IMG/VR virus record: IMGVR_UViG_3300029989_000116
Location: 1 to 30,567 of that record
Strand: one strand, 5' to 3'
DNA from: a virus
DNA: 30,567 bases
A program made the translations under genes and the position numbers. The stretch's first letter is position 1, and the number at the start of each line of letters is the position of its first letter. This document shows positions 1 through 8,855 of this stretch, piece after piece. The notes beneath the pieces were generated by a model that worked only from the letters and a program-made list of their open reading frames with translations, had not been told where the DNA came from and made no database searches.

Positions 1-43
1 ACCATACGTTGTAAAATGAAATCTGCCTCGTGCTGTCATATAG

Positions 44-1018
44 TTACCTTCTACGATTAAGTGCTGCGGCTACTTTAGCTTCGGCTGCTTTTTTAGCATC
101 GGACTTGGATTTACTCCAAGCGCCGCCTTTGCCACCTGCCATACCACCACCAGATGTACCGGATGTAGTATCAGAGATATGTCTAAGTCTTGCTTTTTCT
201 TTAGCTGCCTTTGCTGCTTTATCTGCTTTGGCCTTAGCATCTGCCTTGGCTTTAGCTGCTTTAGTTGCGGCTGCCTTTTTTTCAGCAGCAATTTGTGTTG
301 CAGACTTACCTGGTTTAGTGTTGTTAACAGGTTTAGTTGTAACCTTAGTACCTGTTTTAGTACCACTGGATCCAGACCCGGAACCGCCACTACCAGAGTT
401 ACCAGAGCCACCTGCTTTTGAACCATCGTATCCGGGCCAGAATAGGCTGGCTAAGGCCTGTAAACCTGTCGAAGCATAAGTTGCATCAGATGCATACTTC
501 TCCCCGGCTAAGGTGGATTGCTGGCCTTTGGCCGCGTTAGATGTAGTAATGGCTGTTGAACCATTTAATGATCTAGCTGCTTGTTCTTGCAAGGCGATAT
601 TTTGTAGGTTCTGCAAACCAGCATTTAGATTATTGTCTTGTTGCATTCCCAAACCAAGAGCTGCTTGTAATGCTGTAGCATTTGCCGCACCTTCAGTTGC
701 ACCGTTTTGTACGTTACCTGCTAGGGTATTTCGCATACCTCCAACAATCGCATTACGATCGCCAATCAGTGAGTTCTCAACTCGTGCTTGGTCTTGCAAA
801 CCCTGGCGTCTTTGTATTTTAAAAGCGTCATTGGTTGCTTGATCCAATAGTGTCTTAATGTCTGCACGACTTGTTAAGAATCCCATCGGATTGCTCGTAT
901 CTATTTTGGGAGCTTGTGCCGCTTTCGCAACTGCATTTCGTCCTTGGTTTACATTGACTCCTTTGCTGGAGTTTTTGTAAAGGTTGGCGAATGCATCATT
1001 AACGCCAGTGTATGTCAT
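44..1018 (-). CDS. Ala/Gly/Lys-rich putative internal virion or ejection protein
   Basis: A 324-aa protein that I do not recognise by family. Residues 1-190 are polar, Gln/Asn/Ala-rich and look helical. About 198-215 is a Gly/Ser linker, about 236-280 is a run of Ala and Lys with AKA-type repeats, and the end is Gly/Lys-rich, closing with NRRR. It starts after a good AGGAGG site. It is the last visible gene of the minus-strand structural block, beyond the lysis genes. Such basic low-complexity proteins in podoviruses are often internal virion proteins that leave with the DNA, but that role is inferred only from composition and position. The low complexity also produces long shadow frames on both strands. 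Confidence 0.75.
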   Translation of the reverse strand: MTYTGVNDAFANLYKNSSKGVNVNQGRNAVAKAAQAPKIDTSNPMGFLTSRADIKTLLDQATNDAFKIQRRQGLQDQARVENSLIGDRNAIVGGMRNTLAGNVQNGATEGAANATALQAALGLGMQQDNNLNAGLQNLQNIALQEQAARSLNGSTAITTSNAAKGQQSTLAGEKYASDATYASTGLQALASLFWPGYDGSKAGGSGNSGSGGSGSGSSGTKTGTKVTTKPVNNTKPGKSATQIAAEKKAAATKAAKAKADAKAKADKAAKAAKEKARLRHISDTTSGTSGGGMAGGKGGAWSKSKSDAKKAAEAKVAAALNRRR

Positions 1019-1032
1019 ATCAGACCTCCTCT

Positions 1033-1049
1033 ATTGATATTGTATCAAT
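1033..1049 (-). repeat. Perfect inverted repeat just upstream of the ribosome site of the 44-1018 gene
   Basis: ATTGATA and TATCAAT, 7 bp each, are separated by 3 nt in the short gap between two minus-strand genes. There is no T-run after it, so it is not a classic terminator. It could be an RNA processing or operator site, or chance in AT-rich DNA. Confidence 0.35.
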
Positions 1050-1071
1050 ATTGTAATTTAATTGCAAGTTC

Positions 1072-1677
1072 TTAATCCTCCATAAAAACGATATCTATAA
1101 TATGATTTGAAGAGTTAACGAATATTATTTTAAAATCATATTTGGTGTAAGCCTCTTCAGTACTGAAAATGAATTGAGCAGTATCTGATTTAGCTGAGTT
1201 CCATGTTCGTTCACCCATATAAACCCAGGCATCTGCGCCCAATGTACTTCGTACTTGCGCATCAGGTGCTCGGAAGAAGTATAATTTTGTGCCATTGGCT
1301 ATACTTCGTTTTGGGTCGAATCTGAACTTAGTGGGAATTGTTCCGATCTTAACTATCTCAAAAGCATAATCATTAGTCCATACATTTGTAGTATACAGTT
1401 GATGTTCTGCCCCATTTGAGAAATTAAGGGAACATAGAATATCGTAATGTGTATTTGGTTTTAAATGTGGTCGGCTATTAAACCACTTCGTAGTAATAGC
1501 GAGGGATCCAATAGGCAATGTCGTTAAACTATCAGAAAAGAATATCCAAGATTCTGTTCCGTGAATACGATAATACCAACGAAATGTATGAATCGTTTTA
1601 GGATTAGGCGTTAACCCAATCAATCGAGTATACAATCCATCATGATATACGTTTCCGATTTCTATACTAATTGCCAT
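1072..1677 (-). CDS. Beta-rich hypothetical protein, possibly with fibronectin III-like fold
   Basis: A 201-aa protein with alternating hydrophobic residues and many aromatic residues, as expected for beta structure. The stretch around residues 70-95 (LKPNTHYDI followed by a short strand) resembles the Leu...Pro-x-Thr-x-Tyr strand of fibronectin III domains, which phages often carry on surface proteins. The start was moved to MAISIEIG at 1677, which has AAGGAG eight bases upstream; the longer frame opening lacks a site. It lies between a membrane protein and the Ala-rich protein at the end of the lysis and tail block. Function is unknown; a virion surface or adhesion role is a weak inference. 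Confidence 0.7.
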   Translation of the reverse strand: MAISIEIGNVYHDGLYTRLIGLTPNPKTIHTFRWYYRIHGTESWIFFSDSLTTLPIGSLAITTKWFNSRPHLKPNTHYDILCSLNFSNGAEHQLYTTNVWTNDYAFEIVKIGTIPTKFRFDPKRSIANGTKLYFFRAPDAQVRSTLGADAWVYMGERTWNSAKSDTAQFIFSTEEAYTKYDFKIIFVNSSNHIIDIVFMED

Positions 1678-1687
1678 ATCGATCTCC

Positions 1688-2101
1688 TTATGTGATATGT
1701 CGGCCGTAATCGGCTTCATCATTTAAACGATTTTGAGTTTCTTCGTAGGTGGGCTCTAATGGTAGATCAATGGTTCTGTCATATCGATCTTTAACTACAC
1801 CATTCCATCTTCGAACTTCTTGGTATTCGTGCATTAATTTAATTAACCATTCACGTTCTTGTTCTGGTAGACAACGGTTTATCTGAGCAATCTCGCAACG
1901 ATGTATAATTGAGTTACCTAGGATAACACACATTGTACTATCGTTTCGGCACCCAAGATGGAACCAACGTATAAGTGCAAGTTTCATCCTCTTACTATAT
2001 TTAATAAGTAAAAGTATTGATCCGAAGAATCCTGTAAGTGCGACAACAACAGATATAATAATTTGACCTATTTGAGTGACGTCTAGTGTTGTTGGTTCCA
2101 T
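1688..2101 (-). CDS. Small membrane protein next to holin
   Basis: A 137-aa protein with one strong transmembrane segment near residues 10-35, followed by a basic stretch (KYSKRMK) and a charged soluble domain. By the positive-inside rule the C-terminus is probably cytoplasmic. The start is taken at MEPTTL (2101) because GGAGGG sits about eight bases upstream; the earlier ATG lies inside that site. It follows the holin and endolysin genes closely, so it may assist lysis. It shows no recognisable spanin or antiholin signature, and I cannot name a family. Confidence 0.7.
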   Translation of the reverse strand: MEPTTLDVTQIGQIIISVVVALTGFFGSILLLIKYSKRMKLALIRWFHLGCRNDSTMCVILGNSIIHRCEIAQINRCLPEQEREWLIKLMHEYQEVRRWNGVVKDRYDRTIDLPLEPTYEETQNRLNDEADYGRHIT

Positions 2102-2122
2102 ATCTCTGCCCTCCATTGATGC

Positions 2123-2329
2123 TTAGATTGTACCCCGGCTATTGGGATTATTGACGATACCTAATAGGATCAAAATTCCAAACAGTGATGTTAGGATATC
2201 ATTGAGCTGGTCACCAATATCAAAACCCCAAAACTGTTGAACGATCAAAGCAACGAAGGATGCGATGGCAGCCCATAGTGGCCATGACTTAAATTTTTTT
2301 AACCAGTTAATTTTAGTTGATTCTTTCAT
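2123..2329 (-). CDS. Putative holin (phi LC3-like small holin)
   Basis: A 68-aa protein with two hydrophobic segments, about residues 15-32 and 45-62, joined by a short acidic turn with GFDIGDQLNDIL. The basic N-terminus (KINWLKKFKSWPLW) and overall size match the phi LC3 holin family, small membrane proteins of Gram-positive phages that let endolysin reach the wall. It lies directly downstream of the M23 endolysin gene in the same transcript and has an AAGGAGG site. Family assignment is from pattern and context. Confidence 0.8.
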   Translation of the reverse strand: MKESTKINWLKKFKSWPLWAAIASFVALIVQQFWGFDIGDQLNDILTSLFGILILLGIVNNPNSRGTI

Positions 2330-2340
2330 AATAGACCTCC

Positions 2341-3003
2341 TTATTTTGCGTAAACTTTTTTACCATCAGTTGATCTGAGGGCTATCCACTGATCTAACAC
2401 CCAGTCAATTCGTCCCCAGACATAACCATCTTGGACATACTGCTCAAAGATTTCTATGGGGCCGAGGTCTATATAACCAAGGGCTTTGCCTTTGACACTA
2501 TGGCCTTGACGTATATGTAGATCAGAAACAATAACTTTTTTTGTGGGATACTTAGGTGGGATAAATGTTAGATAAAGGCCGTACACTGGATTGAGCGCAA
2601 TTCGTCTTGGATCTCCCATAGGATAATTCGAAACTTCGAAATGCATGTGAGATTTATATGAACCAAGTGCTTTACCGGAACCACCTTGAACACCAAATTG
2701 TTTACCAGCAGCAATTCGCTGACCTTCGGTTACACTACAACTAGAGAGATGTTGGAACCAGAAATATTTCTTACCTATTTTGATTTCAACTTCTCTACCT
2801 CGGTCATTCAACATAGATGTCTGGGCGTGTGTAACAATACCATTCCATGGTGAATAGACTTTAGGAGACTCTGTTCCGGCAATGTCCCAATCTTCACCAG
2901 CATGTTTTCGAGCACCACCATCTCTGGGTGTGCCATATGCTGAGGTGAGGACACCTCCAGTTCGTTTATAAACTTTATCAATTAATGTTTTTCGTGTGAT
3001 CAT
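2341..3003 (-). CDS. M23-family peptidase endolysin
   Basis: A 220-aa peptidoglycan hydrolase. The zinc-binding motifs of M23 peptidases are visible: HAGED with His34 and Asp38, His85 in FQHL, and HMH with His119 and His121. The fold-typical segments VYSPWNGIVTHA and GQRIAAGKQFGV are also present. The last 60 residues, starting near ILVSDLHIRQGHSVKGKA-like sequence, look like a small SH3-type wall-binding module. M23 enzymes cut peptide cross-bridges of peptidoglycan. It lies between fibre-like genes and the holin, so it is either the lysis enzyme or a virion-associated one; the holin next door favours lysis. A GAAAGGAG site precedes the start. Confidence 0.88.
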   Translation of the reverse strand: MITRKTLIDKVYKRTGGVLTSAYGTPRDGGARKHAGEDWDIAGTESPKVYSPWNGIVTHAQTSMLNDRGREVEIKIGKKYFWFQHLSSCSVTEGQRIAAGKQFGVQGGSGKALGSYKSHMHFEVSNYPMGDPRRIALNPVYGLYLTFIPPKYPTKKVIVSDLHIRQGHSVKGKALGYIDLGPIEIFEQYVQDGYVWGRIDWVLDQWIALRSTDGKKVYAK

Positions 3004-3016
3004 ATTGATCTCCTTT

Positions 3017-3598
3017 CTAAACTATTTGAAATACACCAGCAATATAGACATTATATGCTGACCCAGCCGCAATAATCTTTGGTTGGACTTTTAAATCTGC
3101 TCCTGCTGTTGTCGTTACAAAATAAGCATCTATAAGTCCTGTATATGCGGATGGTCTAGTAGCTTTAAGCGGTTGCGTTGGTATTGTGTGTCCAGTAGGC
3201 TTAACAATAGAACCTATTGTGTACTCGGTATTAACGGTCCATCCAGCTGTTCCAACCTCTAAAAAGAGTTTGATATACCCAATATTCAATGCCGGCCAAT
3301 AATAAACAACTCGTGTTTTTGTCGCCTGAACTACTATAGTCGCGGTTGACACGAAAGTAAAAACAGGGGCGATATCAGTAAGTTTCGATAAAATAAAATT
3401 GACCAGATCAATAAGAAATATCCTTTTGGTTTTATTAATTGGAATGCCATTGACTGTTTCTAGATCCGTTGAGTCACCAATTACAATATTATCTCCGTCA
3501 TGGGGGGAAGCTAATGCTGGTGCCCCTGATTGCATAAATACTTTGATATCTGTCCACAGTCTTGTTATTTGTACTAATTCAATAAATTTCTTAGCCAT
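3017..3598 (-). CDS. Tail fibre or appendage protein, N-terminus shared with its neighbour
   Basis: A 193-aa protein that begins with a helical stretch and then GDSTDLETVNG...TKRIFLIDL, closely matching DAADTETING...IKRVTFAEL in the 300-aa neighbour at 3608-4510. This shared segment is probably the part that docks on the virion. The rest is Thr/Val/Ala-rich beta sequence, as in trimeric fibre tips. The start has GGAGTAACAC upstream. The gene sits in a cluster of tail and lysis genes. Receptor binding is inferred; no enzymatic motif is visible. Confidence 0.7.
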   Translation of the reverse strand: MAKKFIELVQITRLWTDIKVFMQSGAPALASPHDGDNIVIGDSTDLETVNGIPINKTKRIFLIDLVNFILSKLTDIAPVFTFVSTATIVVQATKTRVVYYWPALNIGYIKLFLEVGTAGWTVNTEYTIGSIVKPTGHTIPTQPLKATRPSAYTGLIDAYFVTTTAGADLKVQPKIIAAGSAYNVYIAGVFQIV

Positions 3599-3607
3599 GT
3601 GTTACTC

Positions 3608-4510
3608 CTATATTACAAGTGCGTCGATGTCAGCATTAGTCGCCCAAGCACCTGCAATCATTACACCTGCGGTGTCGGTGATAATTGGTAAATCAATAGT
3701 TGTTCCAATTGCACCAACACTGGTGACATTACCATGAGCATGTGTGTTTGGTGCATAAGTACCTGTATGAAGATGGTCTCCTGCGGCAACCGTACCTGCT
3801 ATGGTGCCAACTGCTAACCACGCGGCAGCTCCTAGATCCGTGAACCATTTCAGAATCTTACCAAGTGATACCGCTAAGGTTTCACCAGTTACAAGATTCG
3901 TTGTATGGTTGGCTGCTGCTGAAAATGTATTAACTACGTTGGAACCGTCTCCAGTTTTAACTAAGATATTAGCGGCAGCAATTCCAGAATCTTCGATAGA
4001 TTTACCTGTGATTCCGTTGAATTGAACTAGGTTGTGGTCTACTGACGAAGCAGGACCAGCAATAGCACCATCAATGTTGGTCTGAACAAATGTCCAGTCA
4101 CCATTCAAATTACCGGTTCCGGTTCTTGCGACAATAGCGATAATCAGATCGCCCGGCTCGAGTACGGCTCCGGCCCATGTTCCGGCTGTAATCACTTTGT
4201 AGGTGTCGCCAACCGCATAGGTTGTCGGAACTGCTGTGACTGTCCCGGCTGTGCCAAGTGTACCTTTATAAACCATTCCGTTAGCGGCTGAGAAAAAACC
4301 ACTAAGATATGTTTTTAATTCAGCAAAGGTAACTCGTTTAATCTTTTTGACAGATGCTGTGCCATTAATCGTTTCCGTATCAGCAGCATCTATGATTAAG
4401 AATGAGTCAGTGTCTGTGAGAGCTCCACTGAGTTTAACGGCTTTTGTAGCAAGATCAATTCTGATCTTTCCAAAGGCTCTAGTTAAATTGTCTAAACTTA
4501 CGAATTTCAT
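3608..4510 (-). CDS. Tail fibre protein
   Basis: A 300-aa Gly/Ala/Thr-rich protein. After a short N-terminal helix it has the DAADTETING motif shared with the next gene. It then has a segment like those in many phage fibres (NGMVYKGTL, TYAVGDTYKVI, PGDLIIAI, GDWTFVQTN), and a C-terminal collar with the HLHTGTYAPNTHAHGNV pattern. His-x-His motifs of this kind in phage fibres often bind metal and stabilise the trimer. It ends NADIDALVI, similar to the end of the adjacent 53-aa protein. The AGGAGG site overlaps the stop codon of the upstream 53-aa gene, so the two are translationally coupled. Confidence 0.78.
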   Translation of the reverse strand: MKFVSLDNLTRAFGKIRIDLATKAVKLSGALTDTDSFLIIDAADTETINGTASVKKIKRVTFAELKTYLSGFFSAANGMVYKGTLGTAGTVTAVPTTYAVGDTYKVITAGTWAGAVLEPGDLIIAIVARTGTGNLNGDWTFVQTNIDGAIAGPASSVDHNLVQFNGITGKSIEDSGIAAANILVKTGDGSNVVNTFSAAANHTTNLVTGETLAVSLGKILKWFTDLGAAAWLAVGTIAGTVAAGDHLHTGTYAPNTHAHGNVTSVGAIGTTIDLPIITDTAGVMIAGAWATNADIDALVI

Positions 4511-4522
4511 TTGATATACCTC

Positions 4523-4684
4523 CTAAAATTCTATGGTATCGATCTCTGCATTTGAGTATGCATAATCGACTTCGCCTGTACCTGGTGGAACTTCATCCAA
4601 TACATTATTAATGAGTTCCTGGATTGTAAGTTCCTGTTCACCATCAGGTTGGGCACGGTTGACTATTTTTAATGTTCGTGCCAT
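4523..4684 (-). CDS. Small 53-aa tail-region protein
   Basis: A short gene in the gap between a fibre gene and a 106-aa gene. It reads MARTLKIVNRAQ..., continues with an acidic helix (ELTIQELINNVLDEV), and ends SNAEIDTIEF. GGAGGG lies just before the ATG, and its stop codon overlaps the AGGAGG of the fibre gene. The C-terminal NAEID pattern matches NADID at the end of that fibre, which suggests a common assembly or registration motif. Function unknown; probably a minor tail component. Confidence 0.75.
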   Translation of the reverse strand: MARTLKIVNRAQPDGEQELTIQELINNVLDEVPPGTGEVDYAYSNAEIDTIEF

Positions 4685-4694
4685 AATGCCCTCC

Positions 4695-5015
4695 TTATAG
4701 ACCGCCCCAACTTTCTGTTGCGAAACGTCTCCATGTGTTTGTTAAAACACAGATATAGATATAGCCATAATCAAAACAGATCTCACCAACGGTTCCCGGA
4801 TCAAAGGAATTTTCAATGGTCTTAAAAGGAATAATCGGAGGACTTAATTCAAGTTGATTGAATGCATCAACAATGGCCAGGATTGTTTCAGAGTTTTTGT
4901 CACCCTGAGTAACGAGTAGATTATGAACTGCGTTCCATTTTTCGGCTGAGATCTTTTCGCCAGCTTTCATATCTTCGGCGGATCTTATAAAGTTAGGAAT
5001 ATATGTGATAGACAT
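4695..5015 (-). CDS. Small hypothetical tail protein
   Basis: A 106-aa protein with an N-terminal part rich in charged and aliphatic residues (RSAEDMKAGEKISAEKWNAVHNLL). That pattern recurs at the start of small phage baseplate or fibre-attachment proteins. A C-terminal beta stretch follows with TVGEICFDYGYIYIC and WRRFATESW. AGGAGG precedes the start. It lies directly downstream of the 1106-aa tail protein and upstream of the fibres, so a linking role is plausible. The family is not recognised. Confidence 0.7.
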   Translation of the reverse strand: MSITYIPNFIRSAEDMKAGEKISAEKWNAVHNLLVTQGDKNSETILAIVDAFNQLELSPPIIPFKTIENSFDPGTVGEICFDYGYIYICVLTNTWRRFATESWGGL

Positions 5016-5024
5016 TACGACCTC

Positions 5025-8000
5025 CTATCTTAGGTACATTGTTCGATGTACCCAGGTATAACTCATGATTGTATAATCAGTTTGATTTCTGGAAATGATT
5101 TTAAATCTTGGAGAGTAACCTTTACCACCAACCGGCATACGCAATTTCCAAAGACTGAGTTCGGGGAACAATGACGCATCAAGTCCCCAAGTATTTAATC
5201 GAACTTCAGAATCAACATGTAGTTCGGGTTGGTAAACGGGATTAGGTGTAATATATAGTAGACCATATTTGGGGTCATCGGGGTCTGTTATTTGTTCTAC
5301 AACATATTCGTACATCCCCATCTTTTCTACGTCGTCTACAGTAAAGGACATACTGAAATCAAGTGGGGAGCCTCCAAGATTGTTTATAAATATCTGCAAT
5401 TCCCGATATCTCTTTTTATGCTCTTGGTTATATTCCCTGTTTCCGGTATCTAGAAACTGCCAATTCTGGAATGTAATCCCATCTTCTACGTCTTGAACAG
5501 ATGCTTCAATGGTACTGGATAGGGATTTGGCAATTCTGCCTAACTGTTCGATTTTCTCCGGAAGTAACATATCCGTTAGGTTGTCTGCACATTGAATGGT
5601 AATATTATTCGGAACATAATAATCATGTTTGGTAAACGGATTATATTTGAAAAATTGAATACATCTTCCTGTAACAGTGCCTCCTATGGATTCATCTAAT
5701 ACAAATGTTTTAATGACAGGAGCATCATTATCTGGAAGGTCGTAATCAAAGATAAATTGATATTGATTTCCTCTAACCCATTTAATTAGTAAATCATCAC
5801 CATTTCTTGTGGTATCTCGATACTCATCGCCTTGAATTGAGTTGATGATATATGTACGATCTAGGATCTTGAGTACTGTTCCGGAAGTGATAGGCGCAGA
5901 TAAATTATATCTGAATGTCCTATCTTTTAAAGGCCACACTGTTTTACCGGAAGTAACATTTACCCAGTAGCCTTCAACTTCTTTTTCAAGTTGCCAGGAC
6001 TCGGTAAGGGCCATATCTTTATTTACAAGATCTTGATAACGAATACCATAGGTATCATCTTTTTCCACTGGAATAACGATTCGTCTATCTGGGTTGAAAA
6101 TGTATATGATACGGTTATGTGTTGCGGAATATTCTATTCCATCGGAGTATGTATAGACTCTTGCACCAGGATTAGCAAGATCGGGTCGAGAATAACGAAG
6201 TCGTTCTATGCCTCGGACATCTATTGTGCTTGTTCGTAAAATCATTTCATCTACAACTTTTTCATCAGAACCATCTACGTTAGTTGTAACCAGTTCTGTA
6301 AAGGTTTGAACTTCCAGGTTGTCAAAGAATGTAGAAGCCATCAACTCACCTTTTTGTGTAGCGTTATGTTTATAAGGTTTAATCAAATCTTGTCCTTCAT
6401 AAACATATATTTTCCAAGTTCTAGAAACATAGTTGTATTGAAGGTCGATATGGATAAAACGTTCTTCGTATTTATAAACGTAAACATTATGGATATCTTC
6501 GTAATCCAAATAATTGTAATACGTTGCAAGTCTAAGAGACTCACTTAGATTTTGTTCTTTCAAAGCGGGGTATATCTGATCCAGATATTCGAAGACACGC
6601 TCTTGGAAATTATCCAGGAAATCTGTAATGGGTATAGATACGGGAGCCATGGTTAATTCACCTGTCATAGATATGGCTTTGGGAACCACCATATAATAGT
6701 AATTACCGGATTTGAAGAATACCATATTCTTAACCGGTTGAATTAAATGTCGATCCCATGGATCAATTGATAAATTATCTTGGACAATTGCTTTGTTCCA
6801 AGTCATACCATCTGGATTTGCTGTAATCATTACGATTTGTTTTGTAGTGAATACAAGCAATTTGCCCATATACTCTACTGCATGAATTACAGGAAAATCG
6901 AAGTTAATTGCGTTAGTAGGGTACGGGAAGTAACCAGGGTCATTTAAATCGCTCAGGAAGAGTATTTTGGGGTCTCTGGGTACTCCATAAATGTACAGTC
7001 GATTACGCCAGTAACCTAAACCAGTCGCTGTCTTCAGATCATAGTTAATGATTTCTGTATTCTCAAGAGACTTTTCAACAACTCTGTCCAGGAAAAATCC
7101 AACGAGTGTGGACGCTGTTACGGCAATCGCAAACGAATGCCCCGATCGGGTAAAGTAATCGACGCCCACATGATCGTCGGATCCAGGAGAAATTTGTTTA
7201 TATATCTCGGCACGAATCATGATATCTTTCGATGGAAAGACTAGTGCTTTTTCCACAATGGGTAAGTCTGAACCATCGGCTCGACCAGTCATATCTATAT
7301 ATTGCGCATGAAATTCATTCCAACTGACGTCGGCTTGTTCACGCCACAATAGTTTAACTAACCATTTGTCATCACTAGGAATTGCGGTATAGTTTAAACG
7401 AACCTTATAAGACTTGTTCTTTCTGGGGTAAAGTTCGATATGCTCTGCTGCAACTCTGGTATCATACAGTAGTATTCCATTACAATCAATTTCAGTTACA
7501 GTAGAATCAACTTTGTTTACAAAAGTTTCAGGGTTATCCAATAACATATTCAAACCGTATGTTGCAGCTTCAGAGGCGTTGGGTTGCTTAATAGTGATTG
7601 GAGTCAATTCATATTGTCCTGATGTTTCGTCATACTTTGTTTTATATATGCAGATATTTTTATCAGTCAGTTCTGTTTTATCCTTCGTTAAGAAATAATA
7701 GGAACTACCAAAACCCCAACAACCGATTAACTCCGCTATGGATTCATTATCGCCCATGCCTAAGTGTTCTGAAATCTGAATAGGCACATTATGAATTTTA
7801 GCTTCAACCGGCTTATTAAATAAACAACCAGCTTGCACAGGATGATCGATATCTAATGTGTTCAGCATTGTGTACCCCAGTGAGATATTATCTTCTGGGA
7901 TATCTTTGCGTACGCTCATTTTAAATGACTGAGCATCTCGTGCGTTAGAATTTAAAGCATCAGCACCAGATGCTACATAAAGATGTCCTGTATTATCTTC

Positions 8001-8345
8001 CTTGTTACAGCGAGCAACAATGAATTGATAGTGGGTCTTACCATCACTTTCGACAGTTTCGATTGCAGCATTTAACAGATACCCCGCATTAGCATCGTGA
8101 TAATCAGATTCTGTAGATTCCGCAGCAATATTTGGAATGAATAACTTCGAAGATCTTAAACCTGGTCGAGGTTGTAGATTCTGACCATCATTGATGATAT
8201 CAAAATTAACGATCGTTTTTACTTGGCCATCCGGCAGAGCGCCAAGAGTATCAGACATCCCTAACATGAAGTTGGATTCTGTGTTGTATCCTCTGGGTAA
8301 ACGAGCGTTATATTTAAATGAGTTGGTTGTAATTTGTATTGCCAT
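5025..8345 (-). CDS. Large tail hub/nozzle-like structural protein
   Basis: A 1106-aa protein, the largest in the window. The N-terminal region (LPDGQVKTIVNFDI, then QPRPGLRSSK) resembles the start of podovirus hub and stabilisation proteins of the T7 gp12 or P22 gp10 type, in which a short beta domain ends in an Arg-Pro-Gly turn. The rest is beta-rich with repeated aromatic strands (WRNRLYIYGVPRDPKILFLSD, MGKLLVFTTKQIVMI), as expected of a beta-propeller-like tail nozzle. It follows the head-tail connector gene by 2 bp and precedes fibres. No sheath, tube or tape-measure genes are seen, which supports a short tail. The exact family needs a structural comparison. Confidence 0.75.
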   Translation of the reverse strand: MAIQITTNSFKYNARLPRGYNTESNFMLGMSDTLGALPDGQVKTIVNFDIINDGQNLQPRPGLRSSKLFIPNIAAESTESDYHDANAGYLLNAAIETVESDGKTHYQFIVARCNKEDNTGHLYVASGADALNSNARDAQSFKMSVRKDIPEDNISLGYTMLNTLDIDHPVQAGCLFNKPVEAKIHNVPIQISEHLGMGDNESIAELIGCWGFGSSYYFLTKDKTELTDKNICIYKTKYDETSGQYELTPITIKQPNASEAATYGLNMLLDNPETFVNKVDSTVTEIDCNGILLYDTRVAAEHIELYPRKNKSYKVRLNYTAIPSDDKWLVKLLWREQADVSWNEFHAQYIDMTGRADGSDLPIVEKALVFPSKDIMIRAEIYKQISPGSDDHVGVDYFTRSGHSFAIAVTASTLVGFFLDRVVEKSLENTEIINYDLKTATGLGYWRNRLYIYGVPRDPKILFLSDLNDPGYFPYPTNAINFDFPVIHAVEYMGKLLVFTTKQIVMITANPDGMTWNKAIVQDNLSIDPWDRHLIQPVKNMVFFKSGNYYYMVVPKAISMTGELTMAPVSIPITDFLDNFQERVFEYLDQIYPALKEQNLSESLRLATYYNYLDYEDIHNVYVYKYEERFIHIDLQYNYVSRTWKIYVYEGQDLIKPYKHNATQKGELMASTFFDNLEVQTFTELVTTNVDGSDEKVVDEMILRTSTIDVRGIERLRYSRPDLANPGARVYTYSDGIEYSATHNRIIYIFNPDRRIVIPVEKDDTYGIRYQDLVNKDMALTESWQLEKEVEGYWVNVTSGKTVWPLKDRTFRYNLSAPITSGTVLKILDRTYIINSIQGDEYRDTTRNGDDLLIKWVRGNQYQFIFDYDLPDNDAPVIKTFVLDESIGGTVTGRCIQFFKYNPFTKHDYYVPNNITIQCADNLTDMLLPEKIEQLGRIAKSLSSTIEASVQDVEDGITFQNWQFLDTGNREYNQEHKKRYRELQIFINNLGGSPLDFSMSFTVDDVEKMGMYEYVVEQITDPDDPKYGLLYITPNPVYQPELHVDSEVRLNTWGLDASLFPELSLWKLRMPVGGKGYSPRFKIISRNQTDYTIMSYTWVHRTMYLR

Positions 8346-8347
8346 CG

Positions 8348-8809
8348 TTATTCTCCAAACTGGTTAAATGAGAACGGCATATTACCAGCACGGTAGTATT
8401 CGTCTTTAACCACACTTGCAGTAGTGTCTTTTTGGAACTCTTCAGGAACTTTGGCTAGGAAGTCTCGTTCCATTGTAAAAAGGGCATCTTTATATTCATA
8501 ACCATACTTGTCGGCTGTGATAATACCCTCTTCATCTTGAATGTAGAATTTATACGCGGCGCCTTTGCATAAGACTCCACGGACATATTCGTCTGGAAAA
8601 TACGGATAATCAATAACAGCCAGTGAAACAGGTTCACCAGCTTCAACTTGTGCTAAATCAAAAGCCTCGGAGACTGTTGGAAAAGTAGAGCAAAGTTTAG
8701 CATTTATTTCGTCACCTACCTCGTCAAGGTAAGTTATCATTCGTGTGTAACTAAGAGTTTCACCAGCTAACATTCCGTTAACTTTGTTCACAATCTTATT
8801 GATAAACAT
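8348..8809 (-). CDS. Putative head-tail connector/adaptor protein
   Basis: A 153-aa, mainly helical protein with two N-terminal helices (residues 1-35), a Tyr-Pro-Tyr-Phe-Pro-Asp-Glu turn, and a long helix (VLCKGAAYKFYIQDEEG). The pattern is typical of small ring-forming adaptors that sit below the portal in podoviruses (P22 gp4-like class). It lies between the capsid-associated gene and the tail hub gene, the usual place for adaptors. AGGAGG precedes the start. The role comes from pattern and position. Confidence 0.68.
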   Translation of the reverse strand: MFINKIVNKVNGMLAGETLSYTRMITYLDEVGDEINAKLCSTFPTVSEAFDLAQVEAGEPVSLAVIDYPYFPDEYVRGVLCKGAAYKFYIQDEEGIITADKYGYEYKDALFTMERDFLAKVPEEFQKDTTASVVKDEYYRAGNMPFSFNQFGE

Positions 8810-8823
8810 TGTTTCCTCCTAAA

Positions 8824-8855
8824 AAGATAAAGGGGAGGTTGCCCTCCCCTATCTT
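8824..8855 (-). terminator. Strong hairpin between capsid-associated and connector genes (minus-strand terminator-like)
   Basis: An 8-bp perfect GC-rich stem (AGGGGAGG/CCTCCCCT) with a 4-nt loop is extended by AAGAT/ATCTT. On the minus strand it is followed by TTTTT just before the AGGAGG of the next gene. It overlaps the stop codon of the 8854-9273 gene. It may act as a partial terminator that lowers tail gene expression relative to capsid, or as an mRNA-stabilising 3' end. Confidence 0.7.

Noticed and set aside
30-842. Plus-strand frames of 149 and 109 aa opposite the Ala-rich protein
   Set aside because: They are shadows of a low-complexity gene with a clear ribosome site on the minus strand.
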